Shown here in pieces: positions 34,617 through 42,951 of a stretch of DNA of 64,000 nucleotides. The notes below the pieces were generated by a model, which was given only the letters and a program-made list of their open reading frames with translations, had not been told where the DNA came from and made no database searches. How positions within the stretch are numbered: position 1 is the stretch's first letter; every line of letters starts with the position of its first letter. This stretch comes from JASSUD01 sp031963445 (GTDB taxonomy: Bacteria; Pseudomonadota; Gammaproteobacteria; Burkholderiales; Burkholderiaceae): positions 2,294,001 to 2,358,000 of the forward strand of contig JASSUH010000001.1 in the NCBI GenBank assembly GCA_031963445.1. Direction: 5' to 3'. Position numbers and translations under genes: made by a program.

Positions 34617-35270
34617 TTACTGGCGTTTGTGCATTACTTGATCAATCAAACCATAAGTTTGGGCCTCTTCGGCAGATTTAAAGTTGTCGCGATCTGTATC
34701 TTGCTCAATTTGCTCAACCGTTTGCCCTGTATGGCTTGCTAGCAGTAGGTTTAGCTTCCTTTTCAGATAGAGAATTTCTTTCGCTTGAATTTCAATATCA
34801 GAAGCCTGACCACGCGCTCCACCAAGCGGTTGGTGAATCATAATGCGGCTATTGGGCAAAGCAAAACGCTTACCTTTAGCACCAGCTGCTAATAGAAAAG
34901 CGCCCATACTCGCGGCCATTCCCATACACACAGGTGATACATCAGGTTTGATAAATTGCATCGTATCGTAAATCGCCATGCCAGCCGAAACCGAACCACC
35001 TGGGCTATTGATATATAAATTAATATCTTTATCCGGGTTTTCACTTTCCAAGAACAGCAATTGAGCAATCACCAGATTTGCCATTTGATCGTTGACTTCG
35101 CCGACCAAAAAGACCACGCGCTCCTTGAGGAGTCGTGAATAAATATCATAGGCCCGCTCGCCTCGACCGCTTGTTTCAACCACCATTGGCACCAAGCCAA
35201 TCGCTTGAGTATCAAGCGCTGAAGATCTTTGCTCTTCCACAGAGTCAGCCAATGTATAGCCCAACGTCAT
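34617..35270 (-). CDS. clpP: ClpP protease subunit
   Basis: 217 aa, self-compartmentalised serine protease. Catalytic triad visible: Ser in GMAASMGAFLL, His in SRIMIHQPLGG, Asp in DTDRDNFKSAEEA. N-terminal propeptide region (MTLGYTLADSVEEQRSSALD) precedes MVVETSGRGERAYDIYSRLL. Length fits. Upstream of clpX and downstream of tig on one strand, as in Burkholderia. Confidence 0.97.
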   Translation of the reverse strand: MTLGYTLADSVEEQRSSALDTQAIGLVPMVVETSGRGERAYDIYSRLLKERVVFLVGEVNDQMANLVIAQLLFLESENPDKDINLYINSPGGSVSAGMAIYDTMQFIKPDVSPVCMGMAASMGAFLLAAGAKGKRFALPNSRIMIHQPLGGARGQASDIEIQAKEILYLKRKLNLLLASHTGQTVEQIEQDTDRDNFKSAEEAQTYGLIDQVMHKRQ

Positions 35271-35345
35271 ACCAAATAATCCTTATCAGATAACAATAAT
35301 CGGGGGATAAAAAATAAAAAGCGGGCTATGCAGCCAAGCCAACCA

Positions 35346-35450
35346 AGAACTTGTTTAGGCTTCCCCCTGACGCCTTTGCACCGCCTTGCCGTACGTCTTT
35401 GTACTGGCTGCGGCGGCGCAAATCCACCAGAAAAATCCTAAACAATTTCT
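35346..35450. repeat. Palindromic element, family 1, between clpP and tig
   Basis: Ends AGAACTTGTTTAGGCTTCCC and AAAATCCTAAACAATTTCT; the inner core is inverted relative to other copies (GCACCGCCTTGCCGTACGTC then GGCTGCGGCGGCGCAAATCC). Confidence 0.8.
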
Positions 35451-35476
35451 AATTAAGACAGTGGCTGGCTTAGTCT

Positions 35477-36817
35477 TTACTGACTCGCGTTCGCCAATTC
35501 TTCAAAGTTAACTGGCTTATCATTTACTTTAGCTTGGCTGAGCACAAAATCCACAATGTTAGATTCAAGCACTTCTGATTCTATTTGGGCCAAACGCTTT
35601 TGATCGGCATAATACCAGCGCACCACTTCTTGCGGATCGCTATAGCTCTTGCCTGCCTCCTCAACAGCCGCACGAATTTGCTCAGGTTTAGCTTGCAGTT
35701 CATGCTTCTTAATCAGCTCAGATAAGACCAATCCTTGCTTGACTCGCTGTTCAGCTGGCTCTTTAAAAAACTGCTCGGAAAACGGCAATTTGCTAGGCTC
35801 TGAAACACCTCTCGCCTTCAGATCTTGGCGTGCTCGATCAAGTAAGAAGCGCTGCTCTTGCTCAATTAATGCTTGTGGCAAATCAAGCTCTGCTTGCTCA
35901 ACTACCGCCTTCATCACTTGTTCTTTTAACAATAGCTTGGTACGGCGTTGCGCTTCGCGTTCAAGGTTTTCTTTAATTTCAGCGCGCATCTTAGCTACAT
36001 CACCGTCAGGAATTCCGAGCGATTTCGAGAAATCTTCATCAATTTCCGGATAATGCGGCCATTCGATTTTTTTGACAGTCATGGTGAACTGTGCCGCTTT
36101 ACCTGCTATTTTTTTCTCGAAATAGTTTTCAGGGAAGGTCAGATCAAACGTGTGGGTATCCCCTGCTTTCAAGCCGAGCGCAGCTTTCTCAAAGTCAGGC
36201 AGCGCACGCCCTTGGCCTACGACAAAAACAAAATCTTCGACGCTACCACCGTCAAATTTCTCACCCTCTATCGTTGCGCTAGCATCGACGGTAATCCGAT
36301 CGTCTTCTCGCACAACAGCCTCGCTACCACCATCGCCGTGCTCAGTCTGTTCACCACGTACATGATAGTGCGCGTGCTGCTTACGCAATAAATCAAGCGC
36401 ACGATCAATCTCTGCGTCACTAATTACCGTTGTCGTTCTGGTAATTTCTGTGCTCGCTATATCACCCAGCTTAATTTCTGGATACACCTCAAAAGTTGCA
36501 TCAAAGACATAAGCATCATCCTTGCTCGCCTCTTCTTGCAGTGCAAAATCTGGCTGCCCAGCGACGTGCAGATTTTCTTCCTGAATGATGGCAAAAAAGC
36601 TTTTGCTAATCTTATCGCTTAACACTTCACGCTCAACTTGCGCACCATGTTGCTGCTCAATCATCTTTAAAGGCACTTTGCCAGGGCGAAAGCCGGGCAT
36701 ACGCACTTTTTTTGCGATCTGGCGCAAGCGCCCTGCCGTTTCTTGGTGCATTTCTTGTTTAGCGATAGAAAGCGTAATACGCCGTTTCAGTTTATCGAGG
36801 CACTCTACTTGAGCCAT
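35477..36817 (-). CDS. tig: Trigger factor
   Basis: 446 aa ribosome-associated chaperone with peptidyl-prolyl isomerase domain. The ribosome-docking signature GFRPGKVPLKMIEQQ is present near residue 40; the FKBP-type domain (DRITVDASATIEGEKFDGGS; PDFEKAALGLKAGDTH) follows from about residue 150; the C-terminal arms are helical. A short Gly/Glu-rich insert (EQTEHGDGGSEAVV) lies before the isomerase domain. Start ATG at 36817 gives the standard N-terminus. Confidence 0.95.
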   Translation of the reverse strand: MAQVECLDKLKRRITLSIAKQEMHQETAGRLRQIAKKVRMPGFRPGKVPLKMIEQQHGAQVEREVLSDKISKSFFAIIQEENLHVAGQPDFALQEEASKDDAYVFDATFEVYPEIKLGDIASTEITRTTTVISDAEIDRALDLLRKQHAHYHVRGEQTEHGDGGSEAVVREDDRITVDASATIEGEKFDGGSVEDFVFVVGQGRALPDFEKAALGLKAGDTHTFDLTFPENYFEKKIAGKAAQFTMTVKKIEWPHYPEIDEDFSKSLGIPDGDVAKMRAEIKENLEREAQRRTKLLLKEQVMKAVVEQAELDLPQALIEQEQRFLLDRARQDLKARGVSEPSKLPFSEQFFKEPAEQRVKQGLVLSELIKKHELQAKPEQIRAAVEEAGKSYSDPQEVVRWYYADQKRLAQIESEVLESNIVDFVLSQAKVNDKPVNFEELANASQ

Positions 36818-37156
36818 AAAATCAAGCCATCCTGGTTATGAAGCGCGCACGGTGAATATTCAGCGAATTCGCCCACCCTTTATGCAACGCGTTTTGTTGT
36901 TTACGAAATCCTACACTTTACCAAACTTATCTAGTGCCTCACCTAAAAATCCTATCTGACCTTTCAGCAACAAGACAAAAACGACTTATTTAAAAGCGTT
37001 TTTGCCATCATCTAACCTTTTGAGAGATAAAAATCTGCGTCACGAACAGCCCTATCTCTGCTGGTAGTCGGCATGACTGATGCTGAGCGATAAATTTTGC
37101 CACGATGTAGACAGACGTTTCGCTAGAGAATTGAAAAAATCAGCGTGAGATTTTCT
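36818..37156. other. Intergenic upstream of tig, nothing recognised
   Basis: Should contain the tig promoter. I see no gene, no tRNA and no repeat element up to 37156. The rest of this 1-kb gap is occupied by two family 3 elements. Confidence 0.5.
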
Positions 37157-37322
37157 GAGAGTCTGTTCAGGATCTTTCAAAAGTGGGTTTGTTGGGGTTC
37201 CGTATTTAATTAAATGAGTCACCCCAACCGACGAACATGCCAAAGAATCGTAGGTTGGGGTGACGAAGGAACCCCAACATGACGGCCTTAAAAATGATTT
37301 CTGGAGACTATGAACAGGTTCT
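37157..37322. repeat. Palindromic element, family 3 (full)
   Basis: Outer arms AGAGTCTGTTCAGGATCTTT and TGATTTCTGGAGACTATGAA then CAGGTTCT. The core inverted repeat GTTGGGGTTCC...GGAACCCCAAC has one arm changed to GTATTTAATTAAATGAGTCA instead of TTCGTCA, so that arm carries an A/T insert not present in the partner arm. Confidence 0.83.
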
Positions 37323-37599
37323 GAAACCGTTGTGCTTAGGAGAGAGAAGCACCGACTAAAGGGAATACCGAGTCAATTCTTATCTTAAGCCTCAAAATAC
37401 AATATTAACCTCATGTCAAACAGTTTTAGCTTAAAGACAGAATGAGTTATAGCTGATGGTTTAGAGCAGAGCGCTTAAATAATAGATGCTATGCGGTAAA
37501 TAATAAAACTCCTTAATTCTATAAATAATCAGGCAACAGAGATTGCATGGCTAGATAACCTTAGCCATATGTATTTCACTGCCTCTGCTCATAAACAGT

Positions 37600-37806
37600 T
37601 CGCGATCTAAAAGAGGAGGGATTTGAGAGGTTATCGGCAGTCATGTTGGGGTTCCGTATTTAATTAAATGAGTCACCCCAACCTACGATTTGTTGATATT
37701 CGTAGGTTGGGGTGAGGGACGAACCCCCAACATGCGTACCAACAACCTCTATTTGACTCTTCCGAAAAACCCGGAAGTTCCTCGGAAGATCGTGAACAGG
37801 ATCCTA
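37600..37806. repeat. Palindromic element, family 3 (diverged)
   Basis: Core GTTGGGGTTCCGTATTTAAT ... GTAGGTTGGGGTGAGGGACG AACCCCCAAC, ending in GTGAACAGGATCCTAG. It shares the A/T insert with the copy at 37157. An open reading frame through it (from 37690) is not a true N-terminus of the next gene. Confidence 0.75.
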
Positions 37807-37827
37807 GAAATTTCAAGGAGTTTTATT

Positions 37828-38580
37828 ATGATGACCGGGCAGATATCTACTTATTCAGGCAGGGATAGTTCACCCATTCTTCGACCGAGTGCGCTCCCAA
37901 GTAGTGAGCATAGTAATGGCCAAGCGACTCAACCAGAAGAAGATGCTGTAACCGCAGAGAGAAATACGCTATTGCCACACTCACTATCTAATGCCAGCGC
38001 ATTTTCTCCAGCAGTTAGGCAGGACAATAATCTCTCTGCCACATCGCCCACAGCCCCTCACCGTCACTCCTGGGAGCCTAATTCTTTTATCGCTGCTCGT
38101 GCTCGAACCTCAACCAATAATCTCTCTCATAAACGCGGGATATCTTTACAAAATCCTGTTTTAAGAAGCCATCTAACATTACCTATACCATCTTCACCAG
38201 TTTTTACCTTAGTAGATGATGCAGAACCTCGTAACGCTACGCCGCTTTCTTCGGTTGATAATCTTGCGCCTTCACAGCATAGACGGACGGAAACATGGTG
38301 TTCAGAGCAAACCCTTTGTAACCCAGGGCCTCGTTATGGCTCGGTCATCTACTATCCAAGTAGATCCGATACAACCCGGGCCCATGCCATTCAAGATAGA
38401 TCGTTTAGCCGCAAGACTCAACTGCTGTTAGGCATATCGATTTTGCTGCCGGGAGTCGCTTTTTACCGACTCACTGATGAAGCAGAGATGAGCGTTTATT
38501 TGCGTCTTTTGCTAGCTTGTTGCGCCTCTCTTTCTTCAACGGTCTTTATCTCCACCACTTGTCATGCATACTGCGCTTAA
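37828..38580 (+). CDS. Unknown protein: disordered N-terminus plus C-terminal membrane hairpin
   Basis: 250 aa from ATG at 37828, which has a good AAGGAG site eight bases upstream; upstream in-frame codons belong to a family 3 repeat and are rejected. Residues 1-190 are Ser/Pro/Thr/Asn-rich, low complexity and probably unfolded. The C-terminus has two hydrophobic segments (TQLLLGISILLPGVAFY and YLRLLLACCASLSSTVFIS) separated by a short charged turn, and a Cys-rich end. No signal peptide. Such layout resembles secreted effectors that insert into host membranes, but this is inference; no family recognised. Confidence 0.6.
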   Translation: MMTGQISTYSGRDSSPILRPSALPSSEHSNGQATQPEEDAVTAERNTLLPHSLSNASAFSPAVRQDNNLSATSPTAPHRHSWEPNSFIAARARTSTNNLSHKRGISLQNPVLRSHLTLPIPSSPVFTLVDDAEPRNATPLSSVDNLAPSQHRRTETWCSEQTLCNPGPRYGSVIYYPSRSDTTRAHAIQDRSFSRKTQLLLGISILLPGVAFYRLTDEAEMSVYLRLLLACCASLSSTVFISTTCHAYCA

Positions 38581-38642
38581 TCAGGAGCCTTTTAAGTAAG
38601 TACCGCGGCATGAGAGAAGGGAGCGTACGGCTTTACGAGGGG

Positions 38643-39350
38643 CTAAGCCAAACTGGCTAATAATTGAAACATTTTTTCAGAATTGGCTAATGCTTGTTCT
38701 GCTTTTTGGCGCTCCGCATTAAGTATCGTACCTTGTGGATCAAAATTTTGTCGCCAGTTAGTTATCGGCGTATAAGTTTCAGTACTGGGACAGCACGACC
38801 GTCTCACTCGTGGTTTGGGCAGTAAAGGTATATCAAAACGACCGGAACTTTTATGCCCTGCCACTAGTTGGTTGCCGGACAGAAAGCTTAAAGATATAGC
38901 ACTATCTTTTCTGTTTAGCTCAAAACGTTCACCCTTTTTTCCCTTTTCCATATCAAAGGTGGCGAATACTTGTCGTGCTTTTGGGTACGACGCAAGAAGA
39001 GTTTCAGTACTAGAACAGTACTGCTGTTGCGCTCCTTGTTCGTCCGAAATTACAACTAAAGGTATAGCGCGATATATTGTTTCTTGCTCACCATCTTCAG
39101 TCTCTTGGCCCTTTTCCGTATCAACGTCAGCTAGTGCCTCTTGCTCGTTCAGATAGGTAGGTAGAGATTCAGTGAAATATTCTATTTGCTGTTTGCAACT
39201 AACTACCTTTGTATCTATTTCCATATATTCAGAAGAATCACAGAAAATAATGGGCTTGTCTTCTTCGCAAAGGGCTTTTTTAAGATTTCTACCCAGCTCA
39301 GAAAAAGAAATATATGGGGAAGTGCGACTGGGTAAAGACGGAATGTTCAT
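38643..39350 (-). CDS. Unknown protein with internal CxSTET/MEKG repeats
   Basis: 235 aa, hydrophilic, no membrane segment or signal peptide. Internal repetition: QQIEYFTESLPTY...DVDTEKG, QQYCSSTETLLASY...FDMEKGKKG and CCPSTETYTPITNW mark three diverged units starting near residues 55, 109 and 187. At DNA level AGTTTCAGTACT recurs in two units. The N-terminus is MNIPSLPSRTSPYISFSELG. No family recognised. Convergent with the gene at 37828 (62-base gap). Position in the accessory island suggests a host-interaction role, which is inference. Confidence 0.6.
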   Translation of the reverse strand: MNIPSLPSRTSPYISFSELGRNLKKALCEEDKPIIFCDSSEYMEIDTKVVSCKQQIEYFTESLPTYLNEQEALADVDTEKGQETEDGEQETIYRAIPLVVISDEQGAQQQYCSSTETLLASYPKARQVFATFDMEKGKKGERFELNRKDSAISLSFLSGNQLVAGHKSSGRFDIPLLPKPRVRRSCCPSTETYTPITNWRQNFDPQGTILNAERQKAEQALANSEKMFQLLASLA

Positions 39351-39801
39351 ACTAAAAAAATAAGAGGTTAGAAGCTTGTGAGGGAAATTATCTACTCGTG
39401 TTTGCTGCGATGCCGGCTACTCGATTGAAGCGGCAAGCGCGCTTTTTTATTGCGTGTAAATAAAATTTAGGAGTAATGCGCGCCATCATAGATGCTTTTC
39501 TTATGGGATTTAAATAGCCCCAACACAACTTAAGAAAATTCAAAGACGAAATGAAGATATTTGCTTTAAAGGTTTTACGGATGAGGCGTACCGCTGGTCA
39601 AGATTAAGAGCAGGCAAGCGAGCCTTCGGGTAGCAATAACGCCTGAAGAAGCAGATGGGATTGGGGGATTGGGAGGTAAGCGCCTATCGAGGAGGCGCTT
39701 AGTATTGAATCTGCTATCGGTGGGTAGAAGGGAGATACTTCTTACGGTATCCCCCTGCTCCAATTCAATGCGCTTTTTTATTGTTGATAGGCGCAGTCTT
39801 A
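39351..39801. other. Intergenic, one hairpin, no gene seen
   Basis: TAAGCGCCT (39677-39685) pairs with AGGCGCTTA (39693-39701). No family 1-3 element or coding frame with good start is visible. The region lies 3' of the second permease, so the hairpin may act as its terminator although no T-run follows. Confidence 0.4.
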
Positions 39802-41322
39802 CTACGCTTTAGCCGTCGATGGCTCAGATACAGCTGCTGCTGTTGAAGCATGGCGTAATTTGCTGTGACGGATGCCATAGCCAAAATAAATTGCCATGCC
39901 AAGTGCCATCCAAGCGAAAAAGCGTATCCATGTATCAACCGGTAAGCCAAGCATCAAGATGAGTGCGAAAGCAGCACCAATAGGCGCTACGACATAGACC
40001 GCTGGCGTCTTAAATGCACGCTCAAGGTTAGGCTGCTTAATACGCAGCACGACTACGCCAATGCAAACAACGACAAATGCAGCCAGCGTGCCGATACTGA
40101 TCAACTCACCCACCAAACTAATAGGCAACGAACCAGCGAGTAAAGCCGCTACCGTACCAGTGATAATGGTTGGAATATAAGGCGTATGAAAACGCGGATG
40201 CAGTTTGGTAATCGTTGGTGGCAGCAGCCCATCTTGAGCCATTTTGTAAAAAATGCGCGGCTGACTCATTAACATCACGAGCACAACAGAAGTCAGGCCA
40301 AAAATAGCGCCCAGCTTGATGATGGGAGACAACCAAGTTAAACCCATCGCATCAATACCCACCGCCAGCGGATCTGACACATTCAGTTGATCATAAGGCA
40401 CAACGCCGGTGAGCACGTATGCGACCAACATATACAATAGTGCACAAACTAGTATCGAGCTCAATAAACCAATCGGTAAATTGCGACGCGGATTTTTCGT
40501 TTCTTGCACCACACACGAAACGGAATCAAAACCAATATAAGCAAAAAATACAACCGCAGCACCACGCAACACACCGCTCCAACCGAATACGCCCGACTGT
40601 CCTGCACTTGGCGGCACAAATGCGCCTTGCGGATTGGTTGTGGTGATCCAGTTAGCGGGATCCACATGGCTAATACCAGCCAAGATAAAGATGGAAATGA
40701 TCGCCAGTTTGATCACGACCATAATCGTGTTAAACCGTGCTGATTGGCGGATACCGACTACCAACAAGGCTGTCATCACCAAGACGATAAGCATCGCAGG
40801 TATATTTAGCCATGCTCCCGTATGAGTCCACCCAGTGGTAACGTCATACGCTAACGGTGCAGCTGCAAACATGGGAGGTAGATGAATCCCAAATGAATTT
40901 AAAAAGCTCACGAGATAGCCTGACCAGCCGATCGCAACAGCCACCGCGCATAAGCAATATTCAAGCATCAAATCCCAGCCAATGATCCAGGCGATAAACT
41001 CTCCCATCGTCGCATACGCATAGATATAAGCACTTCCTGCGACGGGTAAAGTAGAGGCTAACTCCGCATAACATAAGCCGGCAAAAGCACAAGCCGTAGC
41101 ACCTAAGGCAAAAGACAAAACAACGGCTGGCCCCGCATTAGCCGCTGCTGCATGGCCGGTAATCACAAAAAGCCCTGCACCGACAATGCAACCAATGCCA
41201 AGCATGGTTAAATCAAAACCCGACAATACGCGCTTCATACCCGACGCTGAGCTACCGCCCTCACCTTCCGCCGCCTCTATTTGCAAAGCCGCAACGGACT
41301 TTCTACGCCATAGCGTGGTCAT
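39802..41322 (-). CDS. APC-family amino-acid permease (CAT/YfnA-like), copy 2
   Basis: 506 aa, same architecture as the permease at 28426-29961 and clearly a duplicate: FDLTMLGIGCIVGAGLFVIT, GSAYIYAYATMGEFIAWIIG, FFAYIGFDSVSCVVQETKNP. Differences cluster in the N- and C-terminal tails and in helix regions such as EYCLCAVAVAIGWSGYLVSF, so substrate range could differ. Imports amino acids across the inner membrane. It lies within the accessory island rather than a conserved operon. Divergence of the copies suggests an old duplication. Confidence 0.88.
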   Translation of the reverse strand: MTTLWRRKSVAALQIEAAEGEGGSSASGMKRVLSGFDLTMLGIGCIVGAGLFVITGHAAAANAGPAVVLSFALGATACAFAGLCYAELASTLPVAGSAYIYAYATMGEFIAWIIGWDLMLEYCLCAVAVAIGWSGYLVSFLNSFGIHLPPMFAAAPLAYDVTTGWTHTGAWLNIPAMLIVLVMTALLVVGIRQSARFNTIMVVIKLAIISIFILAGISHVDPANWITTTNPQGAFVPPSAGQSGVFGWSGVLRGAAVVFFAYIGFDSVSCVVQETKNPRRNLPIGLLSSILVCALLYMLVAYVLTGVVPYDQLNVSDPLAVGIDAMGLTWLSPIIKLGAIFGLTSVVLVMLMSQPRIFYKMAQDGLLPPTITKLHPRFHTPYIPTIITGTVAALLAGSLPISLVGELISIGTLAAFVVVCIGVVVLRIKQPNLERAFKTPAVYVVAPIGAAFALILMLGLPVDTWIRFFAWMALGMAIYFGYGIRHSKLRHASTAAAVSEPSTAKA

Positions 41323-41366
41323 AAAATAAAACTCCTATCTTGTAATCAGAGTACAACATTGATTAT

Positions 41367-41486
41367 TAACGAACCTCTGCATAATCCCCGTAGCAGCCAA
41401 TAATCAACTAAGGCCTAACAGCAAATACTAATGTATTGGCTAGCCACAACATTTTTTGCGACAGAGGTTATGCAGAAATCCCTTAA
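41367..41486. repeat. Palindromic element, family 2b
   Basis: Left end TTAACGAACCTCTGCATAAT, right end ACAGAGGTTATGCAGAAATC then CCTTAA. Interior ACTAATGTATTGGCTAGCCA relates to the family 2a interior. About 120 bp, upstream of permease copy 2. A fragment of the same end (ACCTCTGCATAGTCGTCGTA) recurs near 41590. Confidence 0.78.
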
Positions 41487-41699
41487 GAATCCAGGCAAAT
41501 AAATACGAAAAAGGATCGTATTATCAACTAAATTTGAAATACGTTTCCCAGATTTTTCCTATCCCTCAATAATTTCAGCTTATTAATAGACCTCTGCATA
41601 GTCGTCGTAGCAAAGAAAAATTGATCATTTTTTGTACAACTATTGGCACACATTCTGCTAAGAAAGAGCTTTTACTTTCTAATAAAAAAGGAAAAAACT

Positions 41700-42113
41700 A
41701 TGAGAAAGCACGCCCGTTTAGCTATAGGACTTGCTGCCATTCTGCTTTTTAGTGTCTCAACAGCTTATAGCGTCTCGCAAACGGTATCTATGTATGCGCA
41801 AAACACAATGAGCGCCAATACACAGGAAAAGGTATCGGAACGTCAAACAACTCCTTTGGTAGTGATGTATACAACACATGTATGTCCCTACTGCGTGATG
41901 GCGACAAGATTGTTAAAAAGCCGTGGCGTTAAGAAAATCCAGAAAATTGCGGTCGATACTGACCCAGTAAAACGCGATGAAATGATTAAAAAAACAGGCC
42001 GCCGCACCGTGCCACAAATTTTTATCGGCAAGGTGCATGTCGGTGGGTACGATGATTTGGCTAAATTAGATCGAGAGGGAAAGCTGCTCGAGCTTTTGCA
42101 ACCTTTAGATTAA
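41700..42113 (+). CDS. Glutaredoxin-3-like protein with N-terminal signal/anchor
   Basis: 137 aa from ATG at 41700, which follows an AAGGAA site; an upstream TTG at 41643 is rejected. Residues 1-30 (MRKHARLAIGLAAILLFSV...) form a signal peptide or membrane anchor. Residues about 52-137 are a class 1 glutaredoxin: VVMYTTHVCPYCVMATRLL with the CPYC dithiol, TVPQIFIG cis-Pro loop and GGYDDLAKLDREGKL. Normal GrxC is cytosolic and about 85 residues; an exported form is unusual because the periplasm lacks a glutathione reductase system. It may help with thiol transfer at the cell surface. A terminator follows. Confidence 0.8.
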   Translation: MRKHARLAIGLAAILLFSVSTAYSVSQTVSMYAQNTMSANTQEKVSERQTTPLVVMYTTHVCPYCVMATRLLKSRGVKKIQKIAVDTDPVKRDEMIKKTGRRTVPQIFIGKVHVGGYDDLAKLDREGKLLELLQPLD

Positions 42114-42143
42114 AACCAGATGAAGCAATAGATTGGAAGTGCT

Positions 42144-42175
42144 GCCTGTACGCATATTACGTACAGGCTTTTTTT
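42144..42175 (+). terminator. Intrinsic terminator of the glutaredoxin gene
   Basis: GCCTGTACG pairs with CGTACAGGC (9 bp, 7-base loop), then seven T. 30 bases after the stop codon. Confidence 0.9.
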
Positions 42176-42563
42176 ATGCCAGCGTTGGAGCTTGGCATTA
42201 TTTTTATGTTTTGGTCCGACCCCAAGAGAGCTCAATCTATTCACACATATTGTGTATAACTCCGTTGAAAAGTCACCCCTATTCTTCTTACAGCCAAGCA
42301 GGATAAAGCTCAGCTTAGATTGATCAAATTTCTGGCAAATAGCCTTTTTTGCTTATCGCGCTCACTAATTTTCACGACAGTCTTCTTCCTTACTCCCCGG
42401 GTTCTCTAGAATAGCTATACCAGCTTTATCAAACTCCCCGATCAGCATAAAACCTAACTTGCGATTCAAACGAGTGAGCAAACCCTCACATCATAAAAAG
42501 GGCGCAGTCCTTGTATGCATTTGCATGAACTGGCAAAGAATGTATTGAAGAGCCTGCGAAGAT
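42176..42563. other. Intergenic, possible decayed coding fragment
   Basis: No clear gene. On the minus strand around 42360-42480 a short frame reads LTRLNRKLGFMLIGEFDKAG followed by IAILENPGSKEEDCREN and a stop, which looks coding-like but is interrupted upstream. Possibly a gene remnant. Confidence 0.3.
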
Positions 42564-42818
42564 TTATGTAGAAAGTATTAGTGCGCTTTGATGAGCATTG
42601 AGCGACTGAATACCAAGCACGAAAGTTGCGAGATTACGCTTAATCAGCAGACTAAACTGCTCCACGGTGTCAATTGCTACCCCACTCTCATTCGGCATAT
42701 TTGTCAGCAAGGCATTTGCCGATTCGGCACATAAATTCACTTCAAAAAGCGATTTAGCCAGCGTTGTGGCTTGAGGAGAAACCAGAGGTAGATTGCTGGG
42801 CCAGTGCCATACTGGCAG
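42564..42818 (-). pseudogene. Possible small gene or gene remnant
   Basis: A minus-strand frame without ATG (first possible start CTG at 42818) encodes about 84 residues that look protein-like, for example SLFEVNLCAESANALLTNMP and TVEQFSLLIKRNLATFVLGI. A +1 frame begins at a nearby ATG (MTASMALAQQSTSGF), suggesting a frameshift that broke a phasin-like or other helical protein. Identity uncertain. Confidence 0.3.
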
Positions 42819-42951
42819 TCATCCGTTCATCCTATGCGCTTATCTAGCTTGGGTTAGCGTGTTGCTACTTCTGCTAGTTTCAAGATACAGATAATTGGCT
42901 TTTTTGAAAAACAAGATTTTTGCAGGTTAATTTTCTTAAAGAGGCTTCATA

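Noticed and set aside
35649..36391. Long open frames on the plus strand opposite tig
   Set aside because: They are shadows of the tig coding sequence; no ribosome binding sites or protein-like composition.
37690..37827. Upstream extension of the 37828 gene
   Set aside because: It is encoded by a family 3 repeat; the AAGGAG site fits ATG 37828.
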